A stretch of DNA of 64,000 bases from Pseudomonas fluorescens (GTDB lineage Bacteria; Pseudomonadota; Gammaproteobacteria; Pseudomonadales; Pseudomonadaceae): contig LR782234.1 in assembly GCA_902825215.1 (NCBI GenBank), forward strand, positions 5,084,001-5,148,000, read 5' to 3'. The notes beneath the pieces were generated by a model that saw nothing but the letters and a program-made list of their open reading frames with translations, ran no database searches and had not been told where the DNA came from. Each line of letters opens with the position of its first letter. Positions within the stretch are counted from its first letter, which is position 1. Both the position numbers and the translations under genes were made by a program. This document shows positions 35,607 through 44,221 of this stretch, piece after piece.

Positions 35607-35638
35607 AAAAAAGGCGATCCATCTGGATCGCCTTTTTT
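35607..35638. terminator. bidirectional intrinsic terminator
   Basis: AAAAAAGGCGATCC / GGATCGCCTTTTTT forms a strong stem with A and T tails on both sides. It serves dolP on the plus strand and sspB on the minus strand, which converge here. Confidence 0.92.
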
Positions 35639-35639
35639 A

Positions 35640-36053
35640 TTACTTCACCACTTTCAGGCTTGGCCGGCCACTAGGGCGCGGCGGCTCGCTGTCCGGTGGC
35701 GGCTGATCGTCATCCTGCTCGATATCGTCTTCGTCATCCAGCGGCGACTCGAGATCGAACACCATGCCCTGACCGTTCTCCCGGGCGTAGATGCCCAGAA
35801 TCGCGCTGATCGGCACGTACAGGCTGTGCGGCACACCACCGAAGCGCCCTTCGAACGTCACCACGTCGTTGTCCATGTGCAGATGACGCACAGCACTTGG
35901 CGAGATGTTCAGCACGATCTGCCCGTCGCTGGCGAAACCTTGCGGCACCTGCACCGCCGGATATTCGGCATTGACCAGCATGTGCGGGGTGCAATCGTTA
36001 TCCACAATCCACTCGTAGAGCGCGCGGACCAGATAAGGTCGACTGGAGTTCAT
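35640..36053 (-). CDS. sspB: ClpXP specificity-enhancing factor SspB
   Basis: This encodes 137 aa. SspB binds ssrA-tagged proteins and delivers them to ClpXP. The substrate-binding domain (about 1–105) shows SSRPYLVRALYEWIVDNDCTPH and RFGGVPHSLYVPISAILGIYARENGQGM. After an acidic, flexible linker (DDEDDIEQDDDQPPPDSEPP) comes the C-terminal ClpX-binding tail RPSLKVVK. It follows sspA by 16 bp in the classical sspA–sspB operon. Confidence 0.97.
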   Translation of the reverse strand: MNSSRPYLVRALYEWIVDNDCTPHMLVNAEYPAVQVPQGFASDGQIVLNISPSAVRHLHMDNDVVTFEGRFGGVPHSLYVPISAILGIYARENGQGMVFDLESPLDDEDDIEQDDDQPPPDSEPPRPSGRPSLKVVK

Positions 36054-36069
36054 AGCGGCTCCTTAAGCC

Positions 36070-36687
36070 TTAGCGCATGTCGCGTTCGACACCAGACAGA
36101 CTCGCCTGGAAAGCCTCACGCGCAAACTGGCGCTCCATATAATCAAGCAGCGGCTTGGCCGGCCGCGGCAGTTCGATACCCAGAATCGGCAAACGCCAGA
36201 GTATGGGTAATAGGCAGCAATCGACCAGACTTTGTTCCTCACTGAGGAAGAACGGCTTGTCGGCAAACAGCGGCGACACGCCCGTCAGGCTTTCGCGCAA
36301 TTCCTTGCGCGCCACCACCCGCGCGGCTTCCTTGGCCTTGGGATCAAGAATCAGATCCACCAGACCGCACCAGTCACGCTGAATGCGATGAATCAGCAGA
36401 CGGCTGTTGGCACGCGCCACCGGATAAACCGGCATCAACGGCGGGTGCGGGTAACGCTCGTCCAGATACTCCATGACCACGGTCGATTCCCACAACGCCA
36501 GGTCGCGATCGACCAGCGTCGGCAGGCTGCCGTAAGGGTTCACCTCGATCAGTTTAGGCGGCTGGCGGCCAGCTTCCACGTAAATGATTTCGGCGCTGAC
36601 ACCCTTCTCTGCAAGCACGATGCGCACTCGGTGGGAATAGTGGTCGGCGGGGTCGGAGTAACAGGCCAACCGATTGGTCACGCCCAT
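36070..36687 (-). CDS. sspA: stringent starvation protein A
   Basis: This encodes 205 aa with a glutathione S-transferase fold: the thioredoxin-like start LACYSDPADHYSHRVRIVLAEKG, then NPYGSLPTLVDRDLALWES and a helical C-terminal domain. SspA binds RNA polymerase and alters sigma-70 transcription during starvation; it lacks GST activity in known cases. A strong ribosome site (GAGGAGGATC) precedes the ATG. The upstream 146-bp gap to petC contains a large nested inverted repeat. Confidence 0.96.
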   Translation of the reverse strand: MGVTNRLACYSDPADHYSHRVRIVLAEKGVSAEIIYVEAGRQPPKLIEVNPYGSLPTLVDRDLALWESTVVMEYLDERYPHPPLMPVYPVARANSRLLIHRIQRDWCGLVDLILDPKAKEAARVVARKELRESLTGVSPLFADKPFFLSEEQSLVDCCLLPILWRLPILGIELPRPAKPLLDYMERQFAREAFQASLSGVERDMR

Positions 36688-36730
36688 GGCGATCCTCCTC
36701 GCTTGTTGAATTTTTCGGAACCGGAAAAAC

Positions 36731-36809
36731 GCGCGCGCCCAGAGGGCACCTCCCGCAGGGTCTGACCGAGCAGACCCTGCTTTATCGGAGGCGCCCTTGG
36801 GCGCGCGCG
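36731..36809. repeat. nested inverted repeat between petC and sspA
   Basis: The outer arms GCGCGCGCCCA (36731–36741) and TGGGCGCGCGC (about 36799–36809), the middle arms GGGC-ACCTCC / GGAGGCGCCC and an inner perfect 10-bp stem GCAGGGTCTG / CAGACCCTGC (36756–36780) nest into one long hairpin. There is no T run on the minus strand, so it is not a simple terminator of petC. It lies upstream of sspA. Confidence 0.75.
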
Positions 36810-36833
36810 ATTAACAGCAATGCTTGAAGCGTA

Positions 36834-37616
36834 TCAGTGCACGTCTTTCCAGTATTCACGCTTGAGCAGGTAGGCGAACACAAAGAAGAACGCCAGGTAC
36901 AGCAAGACATAAGTACCGATGCGCTGATGTTGCAGCTTAACCGGGTTAGCCGAGTAAGCCAGGAAGGTTACCAGATTCTTGACCTTCTCATCGAACTGCT
37001 CTTCGTTCAGAGCACCGGATTTAGGCACGATGGTCAGTTGATCACAGGCTTCATGAGTCAAAGGCGTGCCGGTCAGCGGATCATATTGCTTCTTGCCGTC
37101 TTCGACGATCTGCACCTGCTTGCAACCTACGACCTGGCGACCTTGCAGGCCGACCAGTACGTTAGGCATGCCGACGTTCGGGAATACCTTGTTGTTCACG
37201 CCCCACGGGCGCGCCGGATCTTCGTAGAACGACTTCAGGTAACCGTACAGCCAGTCAGTGCCACGCACGCGGGCCACCAGGGTCAGGTCCGGCGGCGCTG
37301 CGCCGAACCAGGTCTTGGCATCGGCCGGCTGCATGCCGATGTTCATGTGGTCGCCAATCTTGGCGCCGGTGAACACCAGTTTCTCCAGCATCAACTCGTG
37401 GGGAATACCGAGGTCATCGGCGACCCGCTCGTAACGCTGGAATTTGGCACTGTGGCAACCCATGCAATAGTTGGCGAAGGTCCGTGCGCCATCCTGCAAA
37501 GCCGCCTTGTCAGACACATCGATGTCGACTTTTTCCAGTTCCGGACCATGGCCCTCGGCAGCAAAAGCCAGGGAAGGCAGCGCAGCAAAAATCAGAGCAA
37601 TAAATAACTTTTTCAT
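36834..37616 (-). CDS. petC: cytochrome c1 of the bc1 complex
   Basis: This encodes 260 aa. A signal peptide (MKKLFIALIFAALPSLAFA, cut near residue 19) is followed by the heme-binding CMGCH at residues 51–55 and a single C-terminal TM (IGTYVLLYLAFFFVFAYLL) ending KREYWKDVH. It passes electrons from the Rieske protein to soluble cytochrome c on the periplasmic side. The sixth heme ligand Met is probably in the DHMNIGMQP or later PNVGMPN segment. The start touches the petB stop, so all three subunits are translated from one message. Confidence 0.97.
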   Translation of the reverse strand: MKKLFIALIFAALPSLAFAAEGHGPELEKVDIDVSDKAALQDGARTFANYCMGCHSAKFQRYERVADDLGIPHELMLEKLVFTGAKIGDHMNIGMQPADAKTWFGAAPPDLTLVARVRGTDWLYGYLKSFYEDPARPWGVNNKVFPNVGMPNVLVGLQGRQVVGCKQVQIVEDGKKQYDPLTGTPLTHEACDQLTIVPKSGALNEEQFDEKVKNLVTFLAYSANPVKLQHQRIGTYVLLYLAFFFVFAYLLKREYWKDVH

Positions 37617-38827
37617 CAGCCAGTCACCCTTTCCGGTACCGGTTTGGTCTTCTCGAGCCGGGTGTAGAACGGCATCAGAATGAAGTAGGCGAAGTACAGG
37701 AAGGTGCAGACCTGCGACAGCAACGTGCGGCCCGGCGTCGGCGCAAGCACACCGAGAATGCCGAGAATCACGAACGAAATGCAGAACACCACCAACCAGA
37801 TCTTGCTCAGCCAGCCTTTATAGCGCATCGATTTGACCGGACTGCGATCCAGCCACGGCAGCACGAACAGCACTGCAATCGCCGCCCCCATGGCGATAAC
37901 GCCGAGGAGTTTATCCGGCACAGCGCGCAAGATCGCGTAGAACGGCGTGAAGTACCAGACCGGTGCGATGTGCTCAGGCGTCTTGAATGGATTGGCCGGC
38001 TCGAAGTTCGGTTTTTCGAGGAAGTAACCACCCATTTCCGGGAAGAAGAACACAATGAAGCAGAAGATGAACAGGAACACTACGACACCGACAATGTCTT
38101 TCACGGTGTAGTACGGGTGGAAGGCGATGCCGTCCAGCGGGATGCCGTTTTCGTCTTTGTGCTTCTTGATATCGACGCCGTCAGGGTTGTTCGAACCCAC
38201 TTCGTGCAGCGCCAGAATGTGCAGCACCACCAGACCGAGAATCACGATCGGCAGCGCCACGACGTGCAGCGCGAAGAAGCGGTTCAAGGTGATCCCGGAG
38301 ATCAGGTAGTCACCACGAATCCACTGGGTCAGGTCATCGCCGATCAGCGGAATCGCGCCGAACAGCGAGATGATCACCTGCGCACCCCAGTACGACATTT
38401 GCCCCCAGGGCAGCAGATACCCCATGAACGCTTCAGCCATCAGCGCCAGGTAGATCAGCATGCCGAACACCCAGACCAGCTCGCGCGGCTTCTGGTACGA
38501 CCCGTAGAGCAGGCCGCGGAACATGTGCAGATACACCACGATGAAGAACGCCGAAGCACCGGTCGAGTGCAGCAGACGCAGGATCGAGCCGTACTCGACG
38601 TCGCGCATGATGTATTCGACGGAAGCGAACGCCTCTTCTGCCGACGGCGTGTAGCTCATGGTCAGCCAGACGCCGGTGACGATCTGATTGACCAGCACCA
38701 ACAGCGCCAGAGAGCCGAAGAAATAGAAGAAGTTGAAGTTTTTCGGAGCGTAATACTTGCTGAGATGGTCTTCCCACATCTTGGTCGCAGGAAAGCGCGC
38801 ATCAACCCAATCCATGAACTTGCTCAT
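37616..38827 (-). CDS. petB: cytochrome b of the bc1 complex
   Basis: This encodes 403 aa from the ATG at 38827, which overlaps the petA stop (TGATG). It has eight TM spans. The heme-ligand histidines are in LLHSTGASAFFIVVYLHMFRG and FFALHVVALPIVILGLVVLHI. The quinol-oxidation PEW-type motif is replaced by PVWYFTPFY in this region, while the Qo ef-loop is otherwise recognisable. It moves protons across the inner membrane while oxidising ubiquinol. The residue spacing between the second pair of His helices is normal for bacterial forms. Confidence 0.97.
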   Translation of the reverse strand: MSKFMDWVDARFPATKMWEDHLSKYYAPKNFNFFYFFGSLALLVLVNQIVTGVWLTMSYTPSAEEAFASVEYIMRDVEYGSILRLLHSTGASAFFIVVYLHMFRGLLYGSYQKPRELVWVFGMLIYLALMAEAFMGYLLPWGQMSYWGAQVIISLFGAIPLIGDDLTQWIRGDYLISGITLNRFFALHVVALPIVILGLVVLHILALHEVGSNNPDGVDIKKHKDENGIPLDGIAFHPYYTVKDIVGVVVFLFIFCFIVFFFPEMGGYFLEKPNFEPANPFKTPEHIAPVWYFTPFYAILRAVPDKLLGVIAMGAAIAVLFVLPWLDRSPVKSMRYKGWLSKIWLVVFCISFVILGILGVLAPTPGRTLLSQVCTFLYFAYFILMPFYTRLEKTKPVPERVTG

Positions 38828-39420
38828 CACGCTTTCTCCGTATCGACGCCAATGACAATCAGGTCATCGGTCTCATAGGAATGCGGGGGAACTGGCAGGT
38901 TCAAAGGCGCAGGTTGCGACTTGTAGACGCGGCCAGCCAGATCGTAGTGGGAACCGTGGCAAGGGCAGAAATAACCGCCTACCCAGTCCTTGCCCAGATC
39001 AGCAGGTGCCACTTCGGGACGGAAAGTCGGTGAGCAACCCAGGTGTGTGCAGATCCCGATCAGCAGCAGAATTTCCGGCTTGATCGAGCGCACTTCAGGG
39101 TCGACATAGGTGGGTTGCGTAGAGTTTTTCGAGGTCGGATCGGAGAGCTGGCCCTCGATCTTTTTCAGATTCCCCAGGATTTCCTCGGTACGGCGGACAA
39201 TGAACACCGGCTGGCCGCGCCATTCAGCAATCATTTGCTGGCCTGGCTCGATTTTGCTGACATTCACTTTCACCGGTGCGCCGGCGGCTTTCGCCTTGGC
39301 ACTGGGAAACCATGACCCTACGAACGGGACCGCAGCCCCCACCGCTCCTGCAGCACCCACCACGGATGTGGCTGCTACCAGAAAGCGACGCCGGCCTGCA
39401 TTCACGCCGTCATTGCTCAT
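38827..39420 (-). CDS. petA: Rieske iron–sulfur subunit of the bc1 complex
   Basis: This encodes 197 aa. The twin-arginine signal GRRRFLVAATSVVGAAGAVG stays as the membrane anchor. The 2Fe-2S cluster ligands are in CTHLGC and CPCHGSHYD, and the GPAP-type closing loop is PAPLNLPVPPH. It takes electrons from quinol to cytochrome c1. It is the first gene of petA–petB–petC. Upstream a candidate promoter TTGTCA (39529–39534), 17 bp, TACCAT (39506–39511) is seen on the minus strand. Confidence 0.97.
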   Translation of the reverse strand: MSNDGVNAGRRRFLVAATSVVGAAGAVGAAVPFVGSWFPSAKAKAAGAPVKVNVSKIEPGQQMIAEWRGQPVFIVRRTEEILGNLKKIEGQLSDPTSKNSTQPTYVDPEVRSIKPEILLLIGICTHLGCSPTFRPEVAPADLGKDWVGGYFCPCHGSHYDLAGRVYKSQPAPLNLPVPPHSYETDDLIVIGVDTEKA

Positions 39421-39505
39421 TCAGTCCTCTCCCATCAGCTTTTTTGGCCTGTTAAATCAGGCGTCTACTAAATAAACCACGTACTACTTATAAAAATTTT
39501 GCCGA

Positions 39506-39534
39506 ATGGTAATGAAAAGCCCCAATTCTGACAA
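39506..39534 (-). promoter_or_regulatory. candidate promoter of petABC
   Basis: On the minus strand TTGTCA and TACCAT are separated by 17 bp about 85 bp before the petA start. The -35 has five of six consensus bases and the -10 has four of six. Confidence 0.4.
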
Positions 39535-39636
39535 GGGAATTACCCGGAGCTCTCCACCCCTAAGCCTTGCAGTATAGGGGGTCTGCGAATGAGGCAAGTT
39601 GTCACAGCGCAATTCTTTCTGGAAAAACTGCAGGCA

Positions 39637-39677
39637 TAAAAAAACGCCCGATTCCGTGAGGAATCGAGCGTTCTTTT
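39637..39677 (-). terminator. intrinsic terminator of rplM–rpsI
   Basis: AACGCTCGATTCC pairs with GGAATCGGGCGTT on the minus strand (one U–G pair), followed by a run of seven T residues. It lies about 20 bp after the rpsI stop. Confidence 0.92.
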
Positions 39678-39695
39678 TTGAACGTGGAAGCGGTA

Positions 39696-40088
39696 TTAAC
39701 GCTTCGAGTACTGCGGACGCTTACGCGCTTTACGCAGACCCACTTTCTTACGTTCAACTTCACGGGCGTCGCGGGTAACGAAGCCAGCTTTGCGCAGAGC
39801 GCTACGCAGGGTTTCATCGTAGTCCATCAGAGCGCGAGTGATGCCGTGGCGGATTGCGCCAGCCTGACCACTTACACCACCGCCGATCACGGTGACGTAG
39901 ATGTCGAATTTCTCGACAGTCTCGGTCAGCTCCAGCGGCTGACGAACTACCATGCGGGCAGTTTCGCGGCCGAAGAAGTTATCCAGCGAACGGTTGTTGA
40001 TGGAGATGTTACCAGTACCCGGACGCAGGAAAACGCGTGCGGTTGCGGTCTTGCGACGGCCAGTGCCGTAATTTTGAGTCGCCGACAT
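39696..40088 (-). CDS. rpsI: 30S ribosomal protein S9
   Basis: This encodes 130 aa. It begins MSATQNYGTGRRKTATARVFLRPG and ends with the basic tail RKARKRPQYSKR, whose last residues reach the P-site tRNA. GGGVSGQAGAIRHGITRAL is the family core. It follows rplM by 14 bp. Confidence 0.99.
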   Translation of the reverse strand: MSATQNYGTGRRKTATARVFLRPGTGNISINNRSLDNFFGRETARMVVRQPLELTETVEKFDIYVTVIGGGVSGQAGAIRHGITRALMDYDETLRSALRKAGFVTRDAREVERKKVGLRKARKRPQYSKR

Positions 40089-40102
40089 AATGTACTATTC
40101 CG

Positions 40103-40531
40103 TTAAAACTTCAGTTCTTGGGGCTGCTGAGCAGTATGAGGGTGAGCAGCGCCCGCATAGACTTTCAGCTTACGGTACATGTCGCGACCCAGTGGGTTTT
40201 TAGGCAGCATGCCTTTAACCGCGGTCTCGATCACGCGCTCAGGGGCCTTGGCGATCAGCTTTTCAAAGTTGATCGACTTGATGCCGCCCGGGAAACCGGA
40301 GTGGGAGTAGTACATTTTGTCAGTGGTTTTAGCGCCGGTAACACGGATCTGCTCGGCGTTGATGACGACGATGTAGTCGCCGGTGTCAACGTGAGGAGTG
40401 TACTCAGGCTTGTGCTTGCCACGCAGACGGCTCGCGATTTCGGTGGCCAGACGACCCAGGGTCTGACCAGCAGCGTCGACGACAAACCAGTCGCGCTTTA
40501 CTGTTTCCGGTTTAGCAGTAAAAGTTTTCAT
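40103..40531 (-). CDS. rplM: 50S ribosomal protein L13
   Basis: This encodes 142 aa. It begins MKTFTAKPETVKRDWFVVDA and contains LGRLATEIASRLRGKHKPEYTPH and MLPKNPLGRDMYRKLKVYAG, the L13 signatures. It is an early-assembly protein of the large subunit. It is the first gene of rplM–rpsI; the leader is about 35 nt if the candidate promoter at 40572–40600 is used. Confidence 0.99.
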   Translation of the reverse strand: MKTFTAKPETVKRDWFVVDAAGQTLGRLATEIASRLRGKHKPEYTPHVDTGDYIVVINAEQIRVTGAKTTDKMYYSHSGFPGGIKSINFEKLIAKAPERVIETAVKGMLPKNPLGRDMYRKLKVYAGAAHPHTAQQPQELKF

Positions 40532-40571
40532 TCTTTATAGCCTCAGGGGCCGCCTGTAAATAAGACGGCGG

Positions 40572-40600
40572 ATCTTACTGAATAGTGCGTACTTTGACAA
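40572..40600 (-). promoter_or_regulatory. candidate promoter of rplM–rpsI
   Basis: On the minus strand TTGTCA (40595–40600) and TAAGAT (40572–40577) are 17 bp apart. An overlapping TTGACT at 40600–40605 forms, with TTGTCA, the inverted repeat CTTTGAC-AA-GTCAAAG (40593–40608). Confidence 0.4.
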
Positions 40601-40775
40601 GTCAAAGGCAGCCGGATACAGACGCTTTCGGGGGCTCGGGTCGGCGCGTCCGTTCAACGGCAAGATTCTTCGGCGGCGGCGCATCACTTCCACTGCAGAA
40701 AGAGGTCGGCAATTATGCAGATTGCGAAAAATATTTCAACCTGCTTTTATGATTGTTTTGCCCAAGGAGCACCCG

Positions 40776-41816
40776 ATGGACTATCGCCAGCTAGGCCGTA
40801 CCGACCTGAACGTGAGTGCAATCTGCCTCGGCACCATGACCTGGGGCGAGCAGAACACTGAAGCTGAAGCCTTCGCCCAGATCGAACGCGCCAAAGAGGC
40901 CGGGATCAACTTCCTCGACACCGCCGAGATGTACCCGGTGCCGCCGAAAGCCGAAACCTACGCCACCACCGAGCGCTACATCGGCAATTACTTCAAGAGT
41001 CGCGGCGACCGCGCCGAGTGGATCCTCGCCAGCAAGATCGCCGGCCCGGGCAACACCATCGACTACATTCGCGACAAGAACCTGCGCCACAACCGCCAGC
41101 ACATCACCGAAGCGCTGGACGCCAGCCTCAAGCGCCTGCAGACCGACTACATCGATCTGTATCAACTGCACTGGCCGGAACGCAGCACCAACTTTTTCGG
41201 ACAGCTGGGCTACAAGCACAAGACCGAAGCCAACCTGACGCCGCTGGAAGACACCCTCGAAGCCCTCGACGAGCAAGTGAAAGCCGGCAAAATCCGCCAC
41301 ATCGGCCTGTCCAACGAAACGCCATGGGGCACCATGCACTTTCTCGCCCTGGCCGAAGCCCGTGGCTGGCCGCGTGCGGTGTCGATCCAGAATCCGTACA
41401 ACCTGCTCAACCGCAGCTTTGAAGTGGGCCTGGCGGAAATCGCCATCCGCGAACAGTGCGGCCTGCTCGCCTATTCACCGCTGGCGTTCGGCTTCCTCTC
41501 GGGCAAGTACGAGGGCGGCGCGCGCCCGCCGAAAGGTCGCCTGAGCCTCTACAGCCGCTTCAGCCGCTATTTCAACCCGCAGTCTGAGGCAGCCTGCAGC
41601 CGTTACGTTGCTCTGGCCCGTGAGCACGGTCTGGATCCGGCGCAGATGGCCCTCGCATTCGTCAATCAGCAAACGTTCGTCACCAGCAACATCATTGGTG
41701 CGACGACACTTGAGCAACTGGACAGCAACATTGCCAGTTTTGATCTGAAGCTTTCCGATGAAGTGCTGGCCGGGATCGAGGCGATTCACAAGGATCATCC
41801 GAATCCTGCCCCTTGA
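40776..41816 (+). CDS. NADP(H)-dependent aldo-keto reductase (Tas-like)
   Basis: This encodes 346 aa. The ATG at 40776 has an AAGGAG ribosome site 6 bp upstream. The AKR barrel begins MDYRQLGRTDLNVSAICLGTMTWG. The catalytic tetrad is traceable: Asp in FLDTAEMYP, Tyr four residues later, Lys in ASKIAGPG and His in YQLHWPER. NADPH-binding residues are in GATTLEQLDSNIASF. It is closest to the Tas/YajO subgroup. Substrate is unknown. A REP pair follows, so it is a single-gene unit. Confidence 0.92.
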   Translation: MDYRQLGRTDLNVSAICLGTMTWGEQNTEAEAFAQIERAKEAGINFLDTAEMYPVPPKAETYATTERYIGNYFKSRGDRAEWILASKIAGPGNTIDYIRDKNLRHNRQHITEALDASLKRLQTDYIDLYQLHWPERSTNFFGQLGYKHKTEANLTPLEDTLEALDEQVKAGKIRHIGLSNETPWGTMHFLALAEARGWPRAVSIQNPYNLLNRSFEVGLAEIAIREQCGLLAYSPLAFGFLSGKYEGGARPPKGRLSLYSRFSRYFNPQSEAACSRYVALAREHGLDPAQMALAFVNQQTFVTSNIIGATTLEQLDSNIASFDLKLSDEVLAGIEAIHKDHPNPAP

Positions 41817-41825
41817 CTGATTCAT

Positions 41826-41906
41826 AGACCCAATCGCGAGCAGGCTCACTCCTACAGGGGAACGCATTCCAGAGTGCAGGAGTGAGCCTGCTCGCGATAG
41901 CGGTCT
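41826..41906. repeat. REP pair (GCGAGCAGGCTCACTCCTAC class)
   Basis: Inverted arms ATCGCGAGCAGGCTCACTCC (41833–) and GGAGTGAGCCTGCTCGCGAT (–41898) flank a 25-bp spacer. The core differs from the common class by CTCACTCCTAC in place of CTCGCTCCCAC; the copy at 49321 shares this variant. Confidence 0.85.
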
Positions 41907-41922
41907 GTCAGTCGCGCGGAGG

Positions 41923-43059
41923 TCAGAGCGACCGCGCAATAATCTCCTTCATGATTTCATTGGTGCCGGCATAGATCCGCTGCACCCGCGCATCCGCCCA
42001 CGCCCGGGCCACCGGGTATTCCCACATGAAGCCGTAGCCGCCGTGCAACTGCACGCATTCATCGAGCACCTTGCATTGCAGGTCGGTGCCCCAGTATTTG
42101 GCCATCGCTGCCGTCGGCACATCCAGTTTGCCTTGCAGATGCAGCTCTAGGCAGCGGTCGACGAACACTCGGCCGATCTGGATCTCCGTGGCCATCTCGG
42201 CCAGCTTGAAGCGGGTATTCTGGAAATCGGCGATCGCTTTGCCGAACGCCTTGCGATCGCGGGTGTATTCAAGGGTCCACTGTAATGCCGCTTCGGCTGA
42301 GGCCAGGCCGCCGATCGCCACGGTCAGGCGTTCCTGCGGTAATTCCTGCATCAGGTAAGCAAACCCTGCCCCGGCCTGCCCCAGCAGATTTTCCTTCGGC
42401 ACGCGCACGTCCTGGAAGAACAACTCGGACGTGTCCTGAGCCTTCATGCCGACCTTTTCCAGACGCTTGCCCTTCTCGAACCCCGGGGTGTTCGCCTCCA
42501 CCAGAAACAGACTGGTACCTTTGGCACCAGCTTTCGGATCAGTCTTGGCGACGACGATCACCAGGTCCGCGAGAAAGCCGTTGGTAATGAAGGTTTTCGA
42601 GCCGTTGATCACATACTCGTCGCCGTCCAGCACGGCAGTGGTTTTAACCCCTTGCAGATCAGAGCCTGCACCCGGCTCGGTCATGGCGATCGCCGTGACC
42701 ATCTCGCCGGAGACCAGTTTCGGCAGGTATTTGTGCTTCAGCGCTTCACTGCCGTAATGCAGGATGTAAGGCGCGACAATGTCCGAATGCAGGGAGAAAC
42801 CGATCCCGGTCAAACCCAGTCGCCCGACCTCTTCGATCACCACCGCGCTGTAGAGAAAATCCGCGCCCAGCCCGCCGTATTCCTCCGGCAGGTGCGAGCA
42901 GAGCATCCCCGCCTCGCCCGCCTTGTTCCACAGCTGACGGTCGATGTGGCCTTGTTTTTCCCACTGCGCGTGGAACGGCACCGCTTCTTTTTCGAGGAAG
43001 GTTCGTACGCTGTCGCGGAACAATTCGTGCTCTGCGCTGAACAAGGTTCTGGGGATCAT
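41923..43059 (-). CDS. acyl-CoA dehydrogenase (long-chain type)
   Basis: This encodes 378 aa of an FAD-dependent enzyme that adds the alpha,beta double bond to acyl-CoA and passes electrons to ETF. The two PROSITE-like signatures are present: AMTEPGAGSDLQGVKTTA and, at the C-terminus, QLHGGYGFMWEYPVARAWADARVQ in two blocks. The C-terminal RIYAGTNEIMKEII has Ala where medium-chain enzymes have catalytic Glu, as in long-chain and isovaleryl enzymes. The base is then probably Glu on helix G, in SAEAALQWTLEY. It is divergent from the GlxA-type regulator. Confidence 0.93.
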   Translation of the reverse strand: MIPRTLFSAEHELFRDSVRTFLEKEAVPFHAQWEKQGHIDRQLWNKAGEAGMLCSHLPEEYGGLGADFLYSAVVIEEVGRLGLTGIGFSLHSDIVAPYILHYGSEALKHKYLPKLVSGEMVTAIAMTEPGAGSDLQGVKTTAVLDGDEYVINGSKTFITNGFLADLVIVVAKTDPKAGAKGTSLFLVEANTPGFEKGKRLEKVGMKAQDTSELFFQDVRVPKENLLGQAGAGFAYLMQELPQERLTVAIGGLASAEAALQWTLEYTRDRKAFGKAIADFQNTRFKLAEMATEIQIGRVFVDRCLELHLQGKLDVPTAAMAKYWGTDLQCKVLDECVQLHGGYGFMWEYPVARAWADARVQRIYAGTNEIMKEIIARSL

Positions 43060-43210
43060 GCGGCACCTGTCTTTCTTGTTGGAGGGATACGTCCTTCAGA
43101 GACTATGCGCCGCCAGCGTCACGGGACACTGGACACATCCGACAAAAAATAAGACGATCCAGCCGTCTGGTGACCACTTTCCCTTATAAAAACAAAACAA
43201 AAGTTGAATT

Positions 43211-44206
43211 ATGTCCAAGCACGTCTCCACGCCCTTGCGGCGCGTCAGCATCCTGGCAATCGACCGGGTTTTCGCTTCCACTCTCATGCAAGCCAAGGAC
43301 TTCTTCCATCTGGCCAGCCTGCGTTATGGCAAACAACTGGGCCAGGGCCTGACACCGGCGTTCGAAACGCGCCTGGTCAGCCCCGATGGCAAACCGGTGA
43401 ACAGTTTCAGTGACGTGGTGATGCCGGTCGATGGCGGCCTGGAAAACGCCGACGTGATTATCCTTCCAGCGTTCTGGGATGACTTCGACACGCTGTGCAG
43501 CCGTTATCCGCAAATCCTGCCGTGGCTGCGTGAGCAACACGCCCGTGGTGCGGTGTTATGCGGCGAAGCCACCGGAGTGTTCTGGCTGGCCGAAGCGGGT
43601 TTGCTCAACGGCAAGGAAGCGACCACCTACTGGCGTTTCTTCAATGCTTTCGCCGAGCGCTTCCCCAAGGTGTATCTGAATCAGGACAAACACCTGACCG
43701 ATGCCGACAATCTGTACTGCGCTGGCGGCACTACGTCAGCCTGCGACTTGTACATTTATCTGATCGAGCGCTTCTGCGGCGCCAACGTGGCGCAAGCCGT
43801 GGCCCGCGACATTCTTTACGAAGTGCAGCGCAGTTATTCGCCGGGACGCATTGGTTTCGGTGGGCAGAAGCTGCACCAGGACGTGATCATCCTGCAGATC
43901 CAGCACTGGCTCGAAGAACATTTCGCCGACAAGTTCCGCTTCGAAGACGTGGCCCGTGAACACGGCATGAGCATCCGCAACTTCATGCGCCGCTTCCAGA
44001 CCGCCACCGGTGACAAACCGCTGCACTACCTGCAGCGCCTGCGCATCGAAACCGCCAAGGGCTTGCTGTCGGGCAGCCGCAAGAGCATCAAGACCATCAG
44101 CTATGAGGTGGGATATGACGACGCGAGCTTCTTTGCGCGATTGTTCCGCCAGCACACCGAATTGTCGCCGAACCAGTATCGGCAGCAGTTTCAGCAGGCG
44201 GCTTAG
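43211..44206 (+). CDS. GlxA-family AraC-type transcriptional regulator
   Basis: This encodes 331 aa. The N-terminal domain (about 10–190) has a DJ-1/PfpI amidotransferase-like fold with the nucleophile-elbow region GAVLCGEATGVFWLAEAGLL. The C-terminal domain (about 225–325) is an AraC double helix-turn-helix (FRFEDVAREHGMSIRNFMRRF, then ISYEVGYDDASFFARLFRQHT). Such proteins control catabolism of small nitrogen compounds such as arginine, carnitine or choline derivatives in pseudomonads, but the ligand is not readable. It shares a 151-bp divergent region with the acyl-CoA dehydrogenase gene, which it may control. Confidence 0.93.
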   Translation: MSKHVSTPLRRVSILAIDRVFASTLMQAKDFFHLASLRYGKQLGQGLTPAFETRLVSPDGKPVNSFSDVVMPVDGGLENADVIILPAFWDDFDTLCSRYPQILPWLREQHARGAVLCGEATGVFWLAEAGLLNGKEATTYWRFFNAFAERFPKVYLNQDKHLTDADNLYCAGGTTSACDLYIYLIERFCGANVAQAVARDILYEVQRSYSPGRIGFGGQKLHQDVIILQIQHWLEEHFADKFRFEDVAREHGMSIRNFMRRFQTATGDKPLHYLQRLRIETAKGLLSGSRKSIKTISYEVGYDDASFFARLFRQHTELSPNQYRQQFQQAA

Positions 44207-44221
44207 AACAACCTCATCAAC

